From the NCBI GenBank assembly GCA_013289615.1, contig JABCZO010000009.1:53189-117188 (forward strand): a stretch of DNA of 64,000 nucleotides, given 5' to 3'. The notes below the pieces were generated by a model, which was not told the DNA's origin, searched no databases, and saw only the letters and a list, made by a program, of their open reading frames with translations. The position numbers were made by a program, and so were the translations under genes. Every line of letters starts with the position of its first letter. Position 1 is the stretch's first letter. Positions 1 through 8,239 of the stretch are shown one piece after another. The stretch comes from Gammaproteobacteria bacterium. Its GTDB lineage: Bacteria; Pseudomonadota; Gammaproteobacteria; Steroidobacterales; Steroidobacteraceae.

Positions 1-1
1 G

Positions 2-289
2 CACACTGCAGATCTGGCGATCGTCGACATCGTTATGCCGGGGTTGGACGGGGTCGGGCTGATCGCGCAGATTCGCAGCGAGTTTCCGAACGTGCGCGTC
101 ATCGCGATGAGCGGCGGTGGCAATTTCGGACTCAGTGAGTATTTGCCTGAGACCATCATCACGCACGCTTACCTGGAAGCGGCCAGAAAGGCCGGCGCCC
201 AAGGAACACTGTTCAAGCCGTTTGAAACCCAGCAACTGCGCGACCTGATCGAGCAGGTGGCCGGACCCATGCCGGCCGAGGCGCTGTAG
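2..289 (+). CDS. Response regulator receiver domain, 5' end outside the window
   Basis: The reading frame is open from base 2, so the gene begins before the window. What remains is the second half of a CheY-like receiver: the phospho-acceptor Asp in a VDIVMP motif, then a conserved Ser after RVIAM, and the conserved Lys in a FKPF motif near the end. No output domain follows, so this looks like a stand-alone receiver or the end of a longer regulator. Between the Ser and the Lys it carries a GGGNFG stretch and about eight extra residues. The same insertion occurs in the receiver at 16635-17042, which is clearly a paralogue. Only 5 bases separate its stop from the convergent LuxR-type gene. The N-terminal acidic pocket cannot be checked. 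Confidence 0.85.
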   Translation, partial: HTADLAIVDIVMPGLDGVGLIAQIRSEFPNVRVIAMSGGGNFGLSEYLPETIITHAYLEAARKAGAQGTLFKPFETQQLRDLIEQVAGPMPAEAL

Positions 290-294
290 CCGCG

Positions 295-1002
295 CTAGTT
301 CACCGATCCCTGATCCTTGCCCACGAGGCCATAACGGATCGCGAACATGGTGAGGGACGCGGTGTTGTGCAGCTTGAGTTTGCGCATCAGGTTGGAGCGG
401 TGTTTTTCCACGGTCTTGACCGACAGGCCCAGGGCGCGCGCAGCGTGCTTGTTCGACTGGCCGAGCGCGATGCGTGTGAGTACTTCACGTTCGCGTTCCG
501 TGATCAACGCGTCGGGGGTCCGGCCAGGTTCTCCATTGATATCGCCGACGTAGCGCGACAGGATGGAGGTGCTCGCCGACCCGCACAGAAACTTGCGTCC
601 CGCGCTGACCGCGCGCATGCCCTGCATCAGCTCGGCGTAGTTGGAGTCCTTGAGCAGATAGCCTGAGGCACCGGCACGAAACGCGGCGCGGATGTATTCC
701 GCACTCTTGTGCTGGCTCAGGATCAGAATCGGTACCTGGCTGCCGCGGGCACGCAGTTCAGTGATCAGGTCGATCCCGGATTGGTCCGGTAGTGCGATGT
801 CGGTAATGATCAGCGCCGGATCGCTTGCCTCGATGGTGGCGAGGGCGTCCTGGTAACATCCGGCCGAGCCCACGATTTCCACGCCGGGGTCCAATTCCAG
901 CAGGGCGATCAGGCCCTCGCGCAGCAGGACATGGTCTTCCACCAGCACGACTCGGAGTCGTCCTGGACGTTTCAACTTGGTCTCAATGACTTCCTGTGTC
1001 AT
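295..1002 (-). CDS. NarL/FixJ-family response regulator (REC + LuxR HTH)
   Basis: A 235-residue two-component DNA-binding regulator. The N-terminal receiver (about residues 15-130) has the acidic pair VED, phospho-acceptor Asp68 in ITDIALP and the conserved Lys in LLKDS. The C-terminal LuxR-type helix-turn-helix (about 165-230) has the typical ITEREREVL start and a GLSVKTVEKHRSNLMRKL recognition region. It starts with ATG. It is divergent from the NarX-type kinase at 1609, 606 bases away. That kinase class (HisKA_3) normally partners LuxR-type regulators, so the two are a likely cognate pair. It may control the downstream secretion operon and its own promoter; this is inference from layout only. 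Confidence 0.92.
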   Translation of the reverse strand: MTQEVIETKLKRPGRLRVVLVEDHVLLREGLIALLELDPGVEIVGSAGCYQDALATIEASDPALIITDIALPDQSGIDLITELRARGSQVPILILSQHKSAEYIRAAFRAGASGYLLKDSNYAELMQGMRAVSAGRKFLCGSASTSILSRYVGDINGEPGRTPDALITEREREVLTRIALGQSNKHAARALGLSVKTVEKHRSNLMRKLKLHNTASLTMFAIRYGLVGKDQGSVN

Positions 1003-1608
1003 CGGTCACACTGCTGCTGCAATCCCGGCGCTAACGCCCTTAATGGAACGATTGTGGCGTCGATGGCAGGCCGCATTTTATCGGCCACCACGCAGCCGCG
1101 CCGGCGCGCAGCCCTCCCGGGGGATAGCTTACATCCTGCGTCGATAGTTCCCATTGATTTTTAAGCCCGCGGCCGCCACCTGCAAGTCAGTAGGATAGGC
1201 CGGCAGCGGGTTCGCCCGGCGCCCACTGGGTCGCGATTTTGCAATATGCTGCCCTCGGGCCGGTCTGCGCTTCAGATTTGGCGCTCCGGGCGCACGGCAA
1301 GGGCAGGGCGCTCGCACAGGCCGGTCATAATCCGTGCGGCTAGCGGCCCTGCGAGCGCTGAAGCGCGCGGCGCGATGCCCGCTAACACCTCGCCCGGACT
1401 CAGGTTTTTTGTTAACTCGGCTCGCCACTACCGTATTTTCCTACCTTCGCGCACGGGTGCGACCTTGTAGAGTCCAGTCGATGAAATCCGCGGATCCGCC
1501 AGTCTTGTGCGGCGTGCTGGGCAGCCGCCTCAGGGTGGCACGTGCGGGCCCGCCGCCACACGCCCGGTGCGCGCTTACGATAATCGTGCGCGGTCGCGCG
1601 GCGCGGCC
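1003..1608. other. 606-base divergent intergenic region
   Basis: This lies between the LuxR-type regulator and the NarX-type kinase and should hold both promoters. No open frame here has convincing protein features. There is a T-run near 1406 without a clear GC stem before it, so I do not call a terminator. GGCCGGTC occurs twice, near 1258 and 1318. A palindrome sits just before the kinase start (separate entry). I see no tRNA or small-RNA gene I could support. Confidence 0.5.
1570..1592. promoter_or_regulatory. Palindrome upstream of the kinase gene, possible operator
   Basis: Inner arms ACGAT (1577-1581) and ATCGT (1583-1587) are perfect inverted repeats around one central A. They are flanked by CGCGC (1570-1574) and GCGCG (1588-1592), with a two-base bulge on the left side. 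The centre is 27 bases before the chosen ATG at 1609. LuxR-family regulators bind inverted repeats, so autoregulation by the neighbouring regulator is possible but unproven. CGCG arms also arise by chance in GC-rich DNA. Confidence 0.3.
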
Positions 1609-2934
1609 ATGACCGCGCGCTTACCACCACTCACCAGGCGCAAGTCCGACGCTCGGGTGCGCGGCGCGGCGCGTCACGCGCTCGTGCCGGCGCGACTCGA
1701 TCAAGCGCTCATTGCGCGCGCCAAGGTCGAATGGGAAAGCGCCGTGGATTCGGTGCCGGAACTCATTTGCCTGCTCGACGCCCAGCGTCGTGTGGTACGC
1801 ATCAATCGAAGCGTCGAGCGCTGGGGATTCTCGCCATTGCGGGCCGCACTCGGCCTGAACATGCACCGTATCCTGCACCCGCACTGTTCCGGCCGGCGCT
1901 GCGTCCTGAATCGGGGTCTCAAAGAATTGTGGTCGACGCTGCCCGACCACGGACGCGCGACGCTGCACCTGGAGGACCCGACGCTCGGCAAGGTGCTCGC
2001 CTTCGAAGGCCAGCGTATCGGATTGCCGGGCGATCGTGCGTCATTGCAAACCAAGAGTTACGCCTTGCTGGTGGTCTCGGATGTCACCGAGCTTACGCGT
2101 ACCCAGGAAGAGCTGCGGCTACTCAACGAACGGCTCGAAGGGCGGGTTCGCGAGCGCACGCTCGAGCTGGAACAGTCCAACGACGCATTGCGCGAAGAAA
2201 TCCGTCGGCGCGAATTGGCCGAAGCGGCCCTGTTCGCCTCGCGCAACGAGCTGCGCAACCTGTCGATCCAGCTCATGCGCGCGCAGGAAATCGAGCGCAA
2301 ACGCATCGCCCGCGAGCTGCACGATTCGGTCGGTCAATCACTATCTGCCATCAAATACACGCTAGAGCACACCGTGCAGCTGGTGCTCAAGCCCACGCTA
2401 GGTGATGCCATGAGCCGACTGTCGCAGGCGGTCGACCAGGTGCAGCGCCTGATCGGTGAGGTGCGCTCGATTTCGGCCGACCTGCGGCCTAAGGTGCTCG
2501 ATGACCTGGGAGTAGCCTCCGCGGTGCGTGGCTTCTGTCGACAATGGGCCGAGGTCTACCAGGACATCCAACTGACGGTGCACGTTTCAGTCGAAGACGA
2601 CGATGTGCCCGAAGCGCTGCGCACGATCATATTCCGCACCGTTCAGGAAGCGCTGAACAACATCGCCAAGCATGCCGCGGCGTCCCATGCCTGGGTGACG
2701 ATCCATCGACAGGACGGCGAGCTGGCGGTGGAGATTGCTGACGACGGCAGCGGGTTTTCCGGCGGCGCGCGCCTGTCCGGCACGCGCACCGGGCTGGGAC
2801 TGCGCGGCCTGCGCGAGCGCGCCCGACACAGCGGCGGCCGACTGCACGTGGATTCGGAGCCTGGCAAAGGCACGCGGCTGCGCATCGCCTGGTCGGTGCA
2901 GGATCCTTCCGCGGCACAGGGACAAGTGGCATGA
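1609..2934 (+). CDS. NarX/DegS-type cytoplasmic sensor histidine kinase with PAS domain
   Basis: From the ATG at 1609 this is 441 residues with no membrane segment, so it should sense a cytoplasmic signal. A PAS-like domain (about 40-165) is followed by a coiled coil (about 165-215) and a HisKA_3 dimerisation domain. The phospho-acceptor is His238 in RELHDSVGQ. A HATPase domain follows with QEALNNIAKHA and DDGSGF boxes. The PAS region holds His90, His92, Cys93 and Cys98 close together, which might bind a metal or sense redox state (inference). In-frame GTG codons at 1507 and 1567 could extend it; none has a clear ribosome site. Its last four bases overlap the gspG start (ATGA), tying it to the secretion operon. 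The divergent LuxR-type regulator is the likely partner. Confidence 0.88.
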   Translation: MTARLPPLTRRKSDARVRGAARHALVPARLDQALIARAKVEWESAVDSVPELICLLDAQRRVVRINRSVERWGFSPLRAALGLNMHRILHPHCSGRRCVLNRGLKELWSTLPDHGRATLHLEDPTLGKVLAFEGQRIGLPGDRASLQTKSYALLVVSDVTELTRTQEELRLLNERLEGRVRERTLELEQSNDALREEIRRRELAEAALFASRNELRNLSIQLMRAQEIERKRIARELHDSVGQSLSAIKYTLEHTVQLVLKPTLGDAMSRLSQAVDQVQRLIGEVRSISADLRPKVLDDLGVASAVRGFCRQWAEVYQDIQLTVHVSVEDDDVPEALRTIIFRTVQEALNNIAKHAAASHAWVTIHRQDGELAVEIADDGSGFSGGARLSGTRTGLGLRGLRERARHSGGRLHVDSEPGKGTRLRIAWSVQDPSAAQGQVA

Positions 2935-3359
2935 ACCGCATGCGCATCGCCGCACGCTCGGACGGCTTCACGCTGCTCGAGCTGCTGGTCGTCATGGTGA
3001 TTATCGGCCTGCTGGCCGGATTCGTCGCGCCGCGCTATTTCTCGCAGGTCGGAAAGTCTCAGGTCAAGGCCGCAATTGCGCAGATCGATGCCCTCGACAA
3101 GGCGCTCGAAGCATTTCGTCTGGATGTGGGGCGTTTGCCCACCAGCGAGGAGGGGCTGGCGGTGCTCAATACGGCGCCACCCAATGAGCCCAACTGGGCC
3201 GGCCCCTATCTGAAGAAAGATGTACCCAAGGATCCCTGGGGCCGGCCGTACATTTATGTGCAGCCCGGTACCCATAACAATGACTTCGACCTGATGAGCT
3301 ATGGCAAGGACGGTCAGCCGGGGGGCACCGGCGAGAACGCCGACCTGGGTAACTGGTGA
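2931..3359 (+). CDS. gspG: Type II secretion major pseudopilin GspG
   Basis: A 142-residue prepilin-like protein, major subunit of the type II secretion pseudopilus. A short basic leader ends at Gly12, followed by the class III signal GFTLLE with Glu at mature position 5, then a hydrophobic stretch of about 20 residues. The C-terminal half shows the GspG hallmarks: LPTSEEGL, WAGPYLKKDVPKDPWGRPY, and DFDLMSYGKDG, the calcium-site region. Length is normal for the family. It must be processed by a prepilin peptidase, which is not encoded in this window. It is the first secretion gene and starts inside the kinase stop codon. Confidence 0.96.
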   Translation: MNRMRIAARSDGFTLLELLVVMVIIGLLAGFVAPRYFSQVGKSQVKAAIAQIDALDKALEAFRLDVGRLPTSEEGLAVLNTAPPNEPNWAGPYLKKDVPKDPWGRPYIYVQPGTHNNDFDLMSYGKDGQPGGTGENADLGNW

Positions 3360-3362
3360 GAT

Positions 3363-4547
3363 GTGCAATATCGCATCAAAGCCCTGAGCCCAGCCCATGC
3401 GGTATTGACACACTCGGTCGACGCCGTGGACGAGGCCGATGTGCGCCGCCAGTTCACGCTGCGCGGGCTGCGCATCATATCCGTGGCAGCGGTGGGTCGG
3501 CGCAAGCTGTTCGCGCGTCAGGCGAAACTGCCATTGGTGATCCTGAGCCAGGAACTGGTCGCGTTGCTGGATGCGGGCCTGTCGCTGGTGGAGTCGATCG
3601 AAGCGCTCACCGAGAAGGAGAGCAGTGCGACGCTGCGCCAGCCGCTCGAGCGAATCCTGCAACGCCTGTACGAAGGCCAAACGCTGGCGACAGCGCTGAG
3701 CGAACATCCGCATGCTTTTCCGAGCCTGTACGTCGCCACGGTGCGAGCGAGCGAGCGTACCGGCGCGCTGCGCGAGGCCCTGACGCGCTACGTCGCCTAC
3801 CAGCAGCAGGTCGATGCGCTGCGTAAGACCCTGATCAACGCATCGATCTACCCGACGGTGCTGCTCGGTGCCGGTATGCTGGTGACCCTGTTCCTGCTCG
3901 GCTACGTGGTGCCGCGCTTCAGCACCATCTATGAAGAGCTGGGCTCGGATCTGCCGTTCGCCTCGCGCATGCTGCTGCGGTGGGGCCAGCTGCTCGAGGC
4001 GCATACCTTAGGCGTATTGCTGTCGCTGGCGGCTGCTGTCGCCGGCGCGCTCTATGCGCTCAGTCGTAGCAGTACCCGCGCCGCGCTCGGTGCCTGGATC
4101 ACGCGCATTCCGACCATCGGCCGGCAGCTGCACCTGTATCAGCTGGCACGCCTGTACCGCACCGTCGGCATGCTGCTGCGCGGTGGCATGCCCGCCGTGA
4201 CCGCGCTGCAGATGTCCTCGGGGGTCCTCGGTGAGGCCCTGAAGGTGCGCTTTGCACTGGCCATCCAGGCGGTGCGCAACGGGCAGTCACTGGCCAATGC
4301 GATGGAGCTTAATAAGCTGACCACGCCGGTGGCCAGCCGCATGCTGCGCGTCGGTGAGCGCAGCGGCAACATGGGCGAGATGACCGAACGAATTGCCGCC
4401 TTCTACGACGAGGAACTCTCGCGCTGGGTGGCCATCGTGACACGCCTGATCGAGCCGGTGCTGATGACGCTGATCGGCTTGCTGATCGGTGTGATCGTGG
4501 TGCTGATGTATTTCCCGATCTTCCAGCTCGCCGGGAGCATCCAATGA
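3363..4547 (+). CDS. gspF: Type II secretion inner-membrane platform protein GspF
   Basis: A 394-residue polytopic protein starting at GTG 3363, three bases after the gspG stop. It has two repeated T2SSF cytoplasmic domains (about 60-190 and 265-390) and three membrane segments, around residues 160-185, 215-230 and 365-390. It anchors the assembly ATPase to the membrane and helps add pseudopilins. Motifs such as LSQELVALLDAGLSLVESIEAL and GERSGNMGEM are typical of GspF/PilC. The overlap with gspE (ATGA) fits a single transcript. Confidence 0.95.
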   Translation: MQYRIKALSPAHAVLTHSVDAVDEADVRRQFTLRGLRIISVAAVGRRKLFARQAKLPLVILSQELVALLDAGLSLVESIEALTEKESSATLRQPLERILQRLYEGQTLATALSEHPHAFPSLYVATVRASERTGALREALTRYVAYQQQVDALRKTLINASIYPTVLLGAGMLVTLFLLGYVVPRFSTIYEELGSDLPFASRMLLRWGQLLEAHTLGVLLSLAAAVAGALYALSRSSTRAALGAWITRIPTIGRQLHLYQLARLYRTVGMLLRGGMPAVTALQMSSGVLGEALKVRFALAIQAVRNGQSLANAMELNKLTTPVASRMLRVGERSGNMGEMTERIAAFYDEELSRWVAIVTRLIEPVLMTLIGLLIGVIVVLMYFPIFQLAGSIQ

Positions 4548-6256
4548 ACGCCCTGGCGAAAGAGGTAGAGCACGCGCTGGTGGACGATCTGCCCTCGCGA
4601 CTGGATGAGGCGCTGCTGGCGCGCGCCGTGCAGGCCGCCGAACAGAGCGAGCGCCCGACGCTCGATGTACTGAAGGAGATCGCAGGGCTGCCGCCCCGGG
4701 CGCTGGCGCGCGAACTGGCGGCGCTGCTCGATTACCGCTTCATCAGCACCGAGGAGCTCGCCGCCGTCGAGCCGGCGTTTGACCTGCTCGCGCCGGCGGA
4801 GGCGACCCGGCGGCTGTGCATACTCGCGCGTGGCAAGGCCGGCCTCACCGCCATTCTGGCCGACCCGTTCGATCAGTCGCTGCGCGGCTGGCTCGAGATC
4901 CGGATTTCCGATCCGATCGAGTGGGCGCTGGCCGAGGGCGATGCGCTCGCGAACGTCATCGCGCGCCACGCCGAGGGGTTGCGAGCGATCGATTCGGTGC
5001 TGCCGCAGGCCCAGTCCCACGGCGATGCGGCTGCCGGTGTCGATAACCTGTCCTATGTCTCCATCAGCGAAGATGCCAGTCCCGTGGTGCGCCTGGTGCA
5101 TTCGACGGTCTACGACGCACTGCGCGCTGGCGCGAGCGATATTCACCTCGAGTCGACCGCCGCCGGCCTCGTGGTTCGCTACCGCATCGACGGCGTACTG
5201 GTGCACATCGCCACGGTCAAGGGCACCGCCGTGTCGGAACAGGTGATCTCTCGCATCAAGGTCATGTCGGAACTGGATATCGCCGAGCGCCGGGTGCCGC
5301 AGGACGGCCGCTTCACGATCGCACTCGATAATCGGCCGATCGATTTTCGCGTGTCGGTGATTCCGAGCATCTTCGGCGAGGATGCGGTACTGCGCGCACT
5401 CGATAAGCAGGCCCTGACCGAACGCATGAACGGCCTGCGGCTCGACACGCTCGGCTTTGATCCCGCGGTGGTGTCGCAGGTGCGCCGCCTGAGCCTGCTG
5501 CCCTACGGCATGCTGCTGGTCACGGGTCCCACGGGCAGCGGCAAGACGACCACGCTGTATGCGGCAATCTCCGAGACTCAGACCGGCAACGACAAGATCG
5601 TCACGATCGAGGACCCGGTTGAATATCAGCTGTCGGGCGTATTGCAGATCCCGGTGAACGAAAAGAAGGGCCTGACCTTTGCGCGCGGGCTGCGCTCCAT
5701 CCTGAGGCACGATCCCGACAAGATCATGGTCGGGGAGATTCGCGACCCCGAGACCGCGCAGATCGCCATTCAATCGGCGCTCACCGGTCACCTGGTGTTC
5801 ACCACGGTCCATGCCAATAACGTATTCGACGTCGTCAGCCGTTTCGTCCACATGGGGGTGGACAGCTACAGCTTTGTCTCCGCGCTGTCGGGGGTGCTGG
5901 CGCAGCGACTGATTCGCGTGGTGTGTGAGCAATGCGCCGAGCGCTATATGCCCTCGCGCCGCCTGCTCGAGGAGTCGCAATTGCCGGCGGCGGCAAGCGC
6001 GTCCTATAACTTCCAGATAGGTCGCGGCTGTTCGCATTGCCGCGGTACCGGCTATCGCGGTCGCAAGGCGGTCGGTGAGCTGCTGATGATGACCGATGAA
6101 ATCCGTGAGGCAATCATCAACCGCGCGCCGGTCCGGCAGCTGAAGGAGCTGTCGCTTCGAAATGGCGCGCGCCTGATCCGCACGGTCGCGATGGATCTGG
6201 TGCGCGATGGCGAAACCACCCTCGAGGAGGTCAACCGTGTCACGGTTATGGCCTGA
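4544..6256 (+). CDS. gspE: Type II secretion / type IV pilus assembly ATPase GspE
   Basis: A 570-residue AAA+-like secretion ATPase that powers pseudopilus assembly at the cytoplasmic face. An N-terminal MshEN/GspE N domain (about 1-150) is followed by the ATPase core. Walker A GPTGSGKTTT lies at about 327-336, an Asp box at IEDPVEYQL, Walker B at KIMVGEIRDPETA and a His box at HLVFTTVHANN. Two Cys pairs (CEQC near 462, CSHC near 496) form the tetracysteine zinc site characteristic of active assembly ATPases. The length and four cysteines fit GspE/PilB/MshE rather than the retraction ATPase PilT. It overlaps gspF by four bases. Confidence 0.95.
   Translation: MNALAKEVEHALVDDLPSRLDEALLARAVQAAEQSERPTLDVLKEIAGLPPRALARELAALLDYRFISTEELAAVEPAFDLLAPAEATRRLCILARGKAGLTAILADPFDQSLRGWLEIRISDPIEWALAEGDALANVIARHAEGLRAIDSVLPQAQSHGDAAAGVDNLSYVSISEDASPVVRLVHSTVYDALRAGASDIHLESTAAGLVVRYRIDGVLVHIATVKGTAVSEQVISRIKVMSELDIAERRVPQDGRFTIALDNRPIDFRVSVIPSIFGEDAVLRALDKQALTERMNGLRLDTLGFDPAVVSQVRRLSLLPYGMLLVTGPTGSGKTTTLYAAISETQTGNDKIVTIEDPVEYQLSGVLQIPVNEKKGLTFARGLRSILRHDPDKIMVGEIRDPETAQIAIQSALTGHLVFTTVHANNVFDVVSRFVHMGVDSYSFVSALSGVLAQRLIRVVCEQCAERYMPSRRLLEESQLPAAASASYNFQIGRGCSHCRGTGYRGRKAVGELLMMTDEIREAIINRAPVRQLKELSLRNGARLIRTVAMDLVRDGETTLEEVNRVTVMA
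6224..6230 (+). promoter_or_regulatory. Strong ribosome binding site deciding the PilM-like start
   Basis: GAGGAGG inside the end of gspE stands 6 bases before an in-frame GTG at 6237. This is the best ribosome site in the area and argues against the ATG at 6207, which has no such signal. Confidence 0.7.
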
Positions 6257-7052
6257 TGAGCTGGGGGCGTATGTGGCGCCGGCGCGGCTGTGCCTGGTGC
6301 GCCTGCGGCGGCGGTATCGCCGGGCGCTGGTACGCGAACAGGAGCTGCCGGTGATGACCGGTGGGCAGGGCGATTGGGTTGGCACGCTGGCCGCTCTTGA
6401 AGCCAAGCTGTCGGAAGCCGACTGGTCCGGCGCATTGCTGCGCGTCGTCGTCGCCGATCACTGGGTGCGCTACAGCGCGCTGCCGTATTCGCCCGAATTG
6501 AACAGCGCCGAGGAGTGTGAGGCGCACGCGCGGGCGCTGCTGGCGAGCACCTATGGGGACGCGATCATCGACTGGCAGTTGAGCCTGTCGGAGGCTCCTC
6601 CGGGGGCGACGCGCATCGTGTGTGCGATGCCGGCGGCGCTGCTGTCGGGATTGCGCGATCTGTGCGTGCGCAGCGGTACCAGACTGGCATCGGTGCAGCC
6701 GCAGCTCATTGCCGCGTACAACAGCTGGCGGCACCGGATTCCCGCCGATGGCGCCTGGTTCGTCACCGTGGAGCGCGGAACGCTGGCGGCCGCTCGGGTC
6801 GGGCTCAACGGCTTCGAGCGCGTACACACGGTGCGGATTGGCAATGACTGGACGCGCGAGATCAAGCGGCTGCAGATTTTTGGGCGCCTGGTCAGTGCCA
6901 GTGCGCCCAATGGCCGTGTGTTTGTCGATGCACCGTTGGCCTGGCGACCGGCAGCGCTGCCGGCCGGTCCCGAGCTTGAATGGCTCGAGGACAGCGCGCC
7001 ACCGCTGACCACCCTGCATCGGCTCGAACACCTGCGGAGGCTGGCGGCATGA
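6237..7052 (+). CDS. PilM/GspL-N-like cytoplasmic component of the secretion system
   Basis: About 271 residues from the GTG at 6237, overlapping the gspE end by 20 bases in another frame. I recognise it mainly by position and by a weak resemblance to the actin-like fold of PilM, MshI and the GspL cytoplasmic domain, for example VVADHWVRYSALPYSPEL near the start and a VTVERGTLAAARVG segment later. There is no membrane segment, so it should be cytoplasmic and bridge the ATPase to the next protein. In canonical type II systems this function is the N-terminal part of GspL. Here it is a separate polypeptide, as in type IV pili and MSHA systems. It ends in ATGA shared with the next gene. Confidence 0.7.
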   Translation: MSRLWPDELGAYVAPARLCLVRLRRRYRRALVREQELPVMTGGQGDWVGTLAALEAKLSEADWSGALLRVVVADHWVRYSALPYSPELNSAEECEAHARALLASTYGDAIIDWQLSLSEAPPGATRIVCAMPAALLSGLRDLCVRSGTRLASVQPQLIAAYNSWRHRIPADGAWFVTVERGTLAAARVGLNGFERVHTVRIGNDWTREIKRLQIFGRLVSASAPNGRVFVDAPLAWRPAALPAGPELEWLEDSAPPLTTLHRLEHLRRLAA

Positions 7053-7576
7053 GAGCGCTCGTGCATCTGGATTTCGTCGAGCGCCGCGCTCGTTCCCCGT
7101 TGCTGAGCGGCGTGCTGCTGGCGCTCGGGCTGGTCGCTGCCGGGGCGGTGTTACTGGCCTGTCGCATTGACGTGCAGCGCCGCGACGGCATGGAACTCAG
7201 ACTCGCCGCACTCACCAGCGCGGTGCATTCGAGCCCGGAGCAGGAAGCTCGCGCGGCGCGTGAAGCGGCGGCCTCCTCCAAGACCGAGCAGGAATTGGCC
7301 ACTCCCTGGACCGGTCTGCTGGCCGAACTGGAGGCTGCGAGCAAGGACGCCGACGGCCAGGTCTCGGTGCTCGCGGTCGAACCGGATCATGCCAAGCACA
7401 AGGTTCACATTAACGGTGAATCGCAGAATCTTGCGCTCGCCATTGCGTTTGTGCAGCGCCTGCAGATGAGCCGTGCGCTGAAGTTTCCGATGTTCGACAG
7501 CCACGAACTGCGGGCTGACGACCCGCAGCACCCGATTCGCTTTGAACTCACCGCCGACTGGCAGGACAGTCTGTGA
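7049..7576 (+). CDS. PilN/GspL-C-like bitopic inner-membrane protein
   Basis: A 175-residue protein with one membrane segment at about residues 19-40 near the N-terminus, then an Ala-rich, probably coiled region (45-85) and a small periplasmic alpha/beta domain. That layout matches PilN and the C-terminal half of GspL. The ATG overlaps the previous stop, and GGAGG at 7036-7040 is a good ribosome site. With the neighbouring PilM-like and PilO-like proteins it should form the inner-membrane alignment complex of the secretion system. Assignment rests on topology and order rather than on a strong sequence signature. Confidence 0.6.
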   Translation: MRALVHLDFVERRARSPLLSGVLLALGLVAAGAVLLACRIDVQRRDGMELRLAALTSAVHSSPEQEARAAREAAASSKTEQELATPWTGLLAELEAASKDADGQVSVLAVEPDHAKHKVHINGESQNLALAIAFVQRLQMSRALKFPMFDSHELRADDPQHPIRFELTADWQDSL

Positions 7577-8235
7577 GCGAGCCGACGGCGGTGGTGACCC
7601 GATTGCCGGTGGCGCACGCCGCGGCGCCGGAGCGAGTCGCCGCCGCGGTGCCGCTCATGCCGCCGAGCGTTCAGCAGCGTGCGACGCGCGCCGTGGCGGG
7701 CACGCAGCGGGCATTCACGCGCCTGATCCCGCAGCTGCAGTATCAGCTGCAGCGCGTCGGACCCGCCGGACTGACCGGTCTGGCCGCGCTGATCGTGGCC
7801 GCCATCGTGGCGGTGGTAGTGTGGCTGCCGGCGCACAACGCCGGCGTTGCGCTGCGCACCGAGCTGCTGCAGTCCGCTGCCCATGGGCAGGGCAGCGGCG
7901 CGCCGGCCGGCCCCGATCACCTGGTGGCGTTGCTGCCGACCCGCGCGCAGATACCGGCAGTGCTCGGCCAGATGCTGGTCGAGGCCGATAAAGCCGGGGT
8001 CGCACTCGATCATGGTCACTATGATTTCCGGCCGCCGCAGGCCGGCGCGCTGGGTCGCTATGCCTTTGAGTTTCCAGTCAAGGCCAGCTACCCGACCGTT
8101 CGCGATTTCATCGACCGCACACTGACGCAGGTGCCGGCCGCCGGGCTCGACAAGCTGCGCATCGAGCGCAAGACCGTGGGCGATACGCTGATCAACGCCG
8201 ACATCGGTTTCGTTGTCTACGTGCGGGGAGAGTAA
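7573..8235 (+). CDS. PilO/GspM-like inner-membrane protein
   Basis: A 220-residue protein starting at a GTG that overlaps the preceding stop (GTGA). It has an unusually long, Ala/Pro-rich cytoplasmic N-terminus of about 65 residues, one membrane segment (about 70-93) and a periplasmic domain. The domain contains KASYPTVRDFIDRTL and an alternating strand/helix pattern like the ferredoxin-like fold of PilO and GspM. The motif LLPTRAQIPAVLGQML resembles the PilO region that precedes that fold. It probably dimerises with the PilN-like neighbour. Confidence 0.65.
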   Translation: MSEPTAVVTRLPVAHAAAPERVAAAVPLMPPSVQQRATRAVAGTQRAFTRLIPQLQYQLQRVGPAGLTGLAALIVAAIVAVVVWLPAHNAGVALRTELLQSAAHGQGSGAPAGPDHLVALLPTRAQIPAVLGQMLVEADKAGVALDHGHYDFRPPQAGALGRYAFEFPVKASYPTVRDFIDRTLTQVPAAGLDKLRIERKTVGDTLINADIGFVVYVRGE

Positions 8236-8239
8236 GCCA

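Noticed and set aside
1400..1412. T-run as an intrinsic terminator
   Set aside because: No GC-rich stem precedes it, and it lies within a divergent promoter region where a terminator is not expected.
4403..6406. Very long open frame on the minus strand opposite gspE
   Set aside because: It mirrors the plus-strand GspE codons, has a His/Arg/Gln-rich composition and no family motif. Long antisense frames are common in this GC-rich DNA.
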